From Henricia sp. BOLD:AAB3569 (lineage: Eukaryota; Echinodermata; Asteroidea; Spinulosida; Echinasteridae), in the NCBI GenBank assembly GCA_037783545.1, contig JBBELK010000062.1, forward strand, positions 682,001 through 746,000: a stretch of DNA of 64,000 bases, given 5' to 3'. Under the pieces are notes generated by a model. It ran no database searches and had not been told where the DNA came from. It saw only the letters and a list, made by a program, of their open reading frames with translations. Every line of letters starts with the position of its first letter. Position 1 is the stretch's first letter. The translations under genes were made by a program, and so were the position numbers. Shown piece after piece: positions 58,299-64,000 of this stretch.

Positions 58299-59693
58299 AA
58301 CATCACAAACCGGCTCTTTTCAGAGCCACCACAACCTTCAAAAAGAGATATTTCGTTGAAGCCGTTTACTTAGCTTTTACTTGGGATACATTGGGATTAA
58401 GTTGGGATAAATTAAAGTACAACATACAACTCCGGTGCAGTTATAAGAGGCATGTGTTTTGGGAAAAATTAATCCGTGTAAATTGGGCATTTGGGTGCCA
58501 AACTGTTAAATCTGTTAGAGAAAATGGTACTGAAGCAAGATCCTAGCCTGCGCGCACGCAATCTTAAGAATCTGCGGTGAACACGGGCGAAAGTTGCCCC
58601 AGTTAGACTTTGGGTGGAAGGATAAATGTGGGGCGTGACCGCAGCATGCAAGTAACTGTAGGGGCGTTCAAGATGCTCACACCGTGTAACAGGGGGTTTG
58701 CAACACCGGGGGAATCCCCAGAAGGTGCGAAACAAACGACACATGGTTTCGCATTGAATTATAAGAACACCGCTAAAAAATTAAGCCGGCGCCACGCAAA
58801 AATAGTTGCCTTAAAGTACCGCAATAAACTTTGTCAATGCCCACAGACATCTAATTATTAAGCCCTATTCCCTATGATTCTGTGTCATAAACCTGTGTTT
58901 TTCTTCGCACTCACGTCACGATTCCAAACTGTATGCCAGGTTTTACTAGGTGACGTCATTACACCGAGCTTTACACCACCGGCAAGCTCGGGTAGTCACT
59001 ATGAGCAACTAACAATGGAAATTGGGCCCAATGGTTTGTGCCCAATTTCCATTGTTAGTTGCTCACAGTGAGTGGTGGCTGCCACCTGCAGTGGGCAGAC
59101 TCGTGTATTACGTGATGGCTAAACGAACGCTCGGGTGTAAGAACGCCCCTTGTATGAAGCGCGCCACCACGGGTTTGGCGCGTAATTACGCTGGCCGGCC
59201 GGACTCGATTACACGAGCGTACACTGACATGTCCACGCCCAAGTACACGGAAACTAAATTTTGAGAAATAATCATAAGATGTTTTTTTTTTTTCGAATTG
59301 TTTGCATAGGTTGAGCGGGGCAGGGCTTATGTGACGACCGACTTGTAAATTATTTCCCACGTTGCTTTAGATTGGGCGCTTTGGGGCTACAAAAATGAAC
59401 TGAAATGGACATGAATCATTATGGCTGACTCCAGGTTAACCTTTTGACGCTGGAAGACGTTTAATCACGCCAGGATTTCCGCGTCGATGTAGCAGAGGAC
59501 TTAAATTTTGGCTCTTCGTAATTAAATCTGAGCTCTTTGCACAATGAGCATAATATATAAAAGCAAAATAAATAAAATGTGTAAAAAGTCTGAAAATGAT
59601 CAAGATAATTTATAAGGCAGACAATCAAATCTCTTTCTTGAAATTGTTGTGGCTCTGAAAAGAGCCGTTTTTGGTTCGTTAGTAGGTCGACCC

Positions 59694-60092
<399 letters not shown>

Positions 60093-60359
60093 CTAATTTT
60101 CTTTGAGAAAGCGAATACCCCGACACGGTTGAACTACGCCTATTTGTAGCGTTTCCGGGATTTCGTCAATTGTCCAATCAGATCGTAACCCGTGCCATCA
60201 CCCGATCAGCCAATAGAGAAAGCGCAGGAAATGCGCTAGTCGTGCGAATGCCGCGGGTGAATGCCTTTGTGGAGCTACCATTTGCATGAAGAAAAACTAT
60301 ATGAGTCGGCACTCTGCTGGTGTCATGGTACTCTGGTGATAAAGCCGAAAATCAAAAAC

Positions 60360-60728
60360 ATGGGACCCAAACCAAGCGGAAAGGGATCTAAAAAGGCTGG
60401 CATGGCCAAGGGAGCACCCCGCACCGACAAAAAGAGAAAGCGGCGTAGAAAGGAGAGCTACGGTCTTTACATTTACAAAGTCATGAAACAGGTCCACCCT
60501 GACACCAGCATCTCCAGCCGTGCCATGGGCATCATGAACAGCTTCGTCAATGACATCTTTGAGCGCATCGCAGCTGAGGGTTCCCGCCTGGCGCACTACA
60601 ACAAAAAATCCACCATCTCCAGTCGGGAGGTGCAGACTGCCGTCCGTCTCCTACTACCTGGCGAGCTGGCCAAACACGCCGTTAGCGAAGGTACCAAGGC
60701 TGTCACCAAGTATACAACCTCAAAGTAG
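60360..60728 (+). CDS. H2B: Histone H2B (unit 25)
   Basis: Reference protein. Stem-loop at 60742-60757. Confidence 0.97.
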   Translation: MGPKPSGKGSKKAGMAKGAPRTDKKRKRRRKESYGLYIYKVMKQVHPDTSISSRAMGIMNSFVNDIFERIAAEGSRLAHYNKKSTISSREVQTAVRLLLPGELAKHAVSEGTKAVTKYTTSK

Positions 60729-62123
60729 AACATCACAAACCGGCTCTTTTCAGAGCCACCACAACCTTCAAAAAGAGATATTTCGTTGAAGCCGTTTACT
60801 TAGCTTTTACTTGGGATACATTGGGATTAAGTTGGGATAAATTAAAGTACAACATACAACTCCGGTGCAGTTATAAGAGGCATGTGTTTTGGGAAAAATT
60901 AATCCGTGTAAATTGGGCATTTGGGTGCCAAACTGTTAAATCTGTTAGAGAAAATGGTACTGAAGCAAGATCCTAGCCTGCGCGCACGCAATCTTAAGAA
61001 TCTGCGGTGAACACGGGCGAAAGTTGCCCCAGTTAGACTTTGGGTGGAAGGATAAATGTGGGGCGTGACCGCAGCATGCAAGTAACTGTAGGGGCGTTCA
61101 AGATGCTCACACCGTGTAACAGGGGGTTTGCAACACCGGGGGAATCCCCAGAAGGTGCGAAACAAACGACACATGGTTTCGCATTGAATTATAAGAACAC
61201 CGCTAAAAAATTAAGCCGGCGCCACGCAAAAATAGTTGCCTTAAAGTACCGCAATAAACTTTGTCAATGCCCACAGACATCTAATTATTAAGCCCTATTC
61301 CCTATGATTCTGTGTCATAAACCTGTGTTTTTCTTCGCACTCACGTCACGATTCCAAACTGTATGCCAGGTTTTACTAGGTGACGTCATTACACCGAGCT
61401 TTACACCACCGGCAAGCTCGGGTAGTCACTATGAGCAACTAACAATGGAAATTGGGCCCAATGGTTTGTGCCCAATTTCCATTGTTAGTTGCTCACAGTG
61501 AGTGGTGGCTGCCACCTGCAGTGGGCAGACTCGTGTATTACGTGATGGCTAAACGAACGCTCGGGTGTAAGAACGCCCCTTGTATGAAGCGCGCCACCAC
61601 GGGTTTGGCGCGTAATTACGCTGGCCGGCCGGACTCGATTACACGAGCGTACACTGACATGTCCACGCCCAAGTACACGGAAACTAAATTTTGAGAAATA
61701 ATCATAAGATGTTTTTTTTTTTTCGAATTGTTTGCATAGGTTGAGCGGGGCAGGGCTTATGTGACGACCGACTTGTAAATTATTTCCCACGTTGCTTTAG
61801 ATTGGGCGCTTTGGGGCTACAAAAATGAACTGAAATGGACATGAATCATTATGGCTGACTCCAGGTTAACCTTTTGACGCTGGAAGACGTTTAATCACGC
61901 CAGGATTTCCGCGTCGATGTAGCAGAGGACTTAAATTTTGGCTCTTCGTAATTAAATCTGAGCTCTTTGCACAATGAGCATAATATATAAAAGCAAAATA
62001 AATAAAATGTGTAAAAAGTCTGAAAATGATCAAGATAATTTATAAGGCAGACAATCAAATCTCTTTCTTGAAATTGTTGTGGCTCTGAAAAGAGCCGTTT
62101 TTGGTTCGTTAGTAGGTCGACCC

Positions 62124-62522
<399 letters not shown>

Positions 62523-62789
62523 CTAATTTTCTTTGAGAAAGCGAATACCCCGACACGGTTGAACTACGCCTATTTGTAGCGTTTCCGGGATTTCGTCAAT
62601 TGTCCAATCAGATCGTAACCCGTGCCATCACCCGATCAGCCAATAGAGAAAGCGCAGGAAATGCGCTAGTCGTGCGAATGCCGCGGGTGAATGCCTTTGT
62701 GGAGCTACCATTTGCATGAAGAAAAACTATATGAGTCGGCACTCTGCTGGTGTCATGGTACTCTGGTGATAAAGCCGAAAATCAAAAAC

Positions 62790-63158
62790 ATGGGACCCAA
62801 ACCAAGCGGAAAGGGATCTAAAAAGGCTGGCATGGCCAAGGGAGCACCCCGCACCGACAAAAAGAGAAAGCGGCGTAGAAAGGAGAGCTACGGTCTTTAC
62901 ATTTACAAAGTCATGAAACAGGTCCACCCTGACACCAGCATCTCCAGCCGTGCCATGGGCATCATGAACAGCTTCGTCAATGACATCTTTGAGCGCATCG
63001 CAGCTGAGGGTTCCCGCCTGGCGCACTACAACAAAAAATCCACCATCTCCAGTCGGGAGGTGCAGACTGCCGTCCGTCTCCTACTACCTGGCGAGCTGGC
63101 CAAACACGCCGTTAGCGAAGGTACCAAGGCTGTCACCAAGTATACAACCTCAAAGTAG
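62790..63158 (+). CDS. H2B: Histone H2B (unit 26)
   Basis: Reference protein. Stem-loop at 63172-63187. Confidence 0.97.
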   Translation: MGPKPSGKGSKKAGMAKGAPRTDKKRKRRRKESYGLYIYKVMKQVHPDTSISSRAMGIMNSFVNDIFERIAAEGSRLAHYNKKSTISSREVQTAVRLLLPGELAKHAVSEGTKAVTKYTTSK

Positions 63159-63903
63159 AACATCACAAACCGGCTCTTTTCAGAGCCACCACAACCTTCA
63201 AAAAGAGATATTTCGTTGAAGCCGTTTACTTAGCTTTTACTTGGGATACATTGGGATTAAGTTGGGATAAATTAAAGTACAACATACAACTCCGGTGCAG
63301 TTATAAGAGGCATGTGTTTTGGGAAAAATTAATCCGTGTAAATTGGGCATTTGGGTGCCAAACTGTTAAATCTGTTAGAGAAAATGGTACTGAAGCAAGA
63401 TCCTAGCCTGCGCGCACGCAATCTTAAGAATCTGCGGTGAACACGGGCGAAAGTTGCCCCAGTTAGACTTTGGGTGGAAGGATAAATGTGGGGCGTGACC
63501 GCAGCATGCAAGTAACTGTAGGGGCGTTCAAGATGCTCACACCGTGTAACAGGGGGTTTGCAACACCGGGGGAATCCCCAGAAGGTGCGAAACAAACGAC
63601 ACATGGTTTCGCATTGAATTATAAGAACACCGCTAAAAAATTAAGCCGGCGCCACGCAAAAATAGTTGCCTTAAAGTACCGCAATAAACTTTGTCAATGC
63701 CCACAGACATCTAATTATTAAGCCCTATTCCCTATGATTCTGTGTCATAAACCTGTGTTTTTCTTCGCACTCACGTCACGATTCCAAACTGTATGCCAGG
63801 TTTTACTAGGTGACGTCATTACACCGAGCTTTACACCACCGGCAAGCTCGGGTAGTCACTATGAGCAACTAACAATGGAAATTGGGCCCAATGGTTTGTG
63901 CCC

Positions 63904-64000
63904 AATTTCCATTGTTAGTTGCTCACAGTGAGTGGTGGCTGCCACCTGCAGTGGGCAGACTCGTGTATTACGTGATGGCTAAACGAACGCTCGGGTGTAA
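63904..64000. repeat. Array unit 27 (first 97 bp only)
   Basis: Matches 1-97 and is cut by the window edge, showing that the array continues to the right. It holds only the right palindrome arm and early spacer. Confidence 0.95.

Overview
The window is one uninterrupted tandem array of histone genes from a eukaryote, almost certainly a metazoan. A unit of 2,430 bp is repeated head to tail 26 times, and a 27th copy starts at 63904. Each unit carries two intronless core histone genes transcribed away from each other: H2A on the minus strand and H2B on the plus strand, sharing a 285-bp promoter. There is no H1, H3 or H4 gene and no non-histone gene in the 64 kb.

Layout of a unit, using unit 1 (1-2430) as the map: right half of a large palindrome (from 1), AT-rich spacer to about 586, H2A processing signals (587-623), H2A (1031 down to 651), shared promoter (1032-1316: two CCAAT boxes, a TATA-like box on each side, a perfect octamer on the H2B side), H2B (1317-1685), H2B processing signals (1699-1735), a spacer of about 650 bp with several short palindromic motifs, and the left half of the palindrome (2383-2430). 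Both genes end in the metazoan replication-dependent histone 3' stem-loop followed by a purine-rich U7-type element. They are therefore read as S-phase genes whose mRNAs are cleaved after the stem-loop rather than polyadenylated. The two products form the H2A-H2B dimer, so the paired promoter suits balanced supply.

The organism cannot be named from sequence alone. The H2A downstream element matches the form classically known from sea urchins. The H2B tails (start PKPSGKG..KKAG, end TKYTTSK) resemble echinoderm, especially starfish, H2B as I remember them. I therefore suggest a deuterostome, possibly an echinoderm, with low to moderate confidence.

The copies are nearly identical. The exceptions are the informative part: unit 4 (7291-9693) lacks 27 bp in frame, removing nine residues of the H2A N-terminal region. 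Unit 9 (19414-22593) holds a 750-bp internal tandem duplication with a 4-bp microhomology at its junction, which gives a truncated H2B and a chimeric H2A with a new 54-residue tail. Units 2, 6 and 12 share one spacer substitution. Single-base changes occur in units 5, 8, 9, 19 and 20. I saw no variant in units 13-18 or 21-26, though I did not do a full base-by-base alignment.
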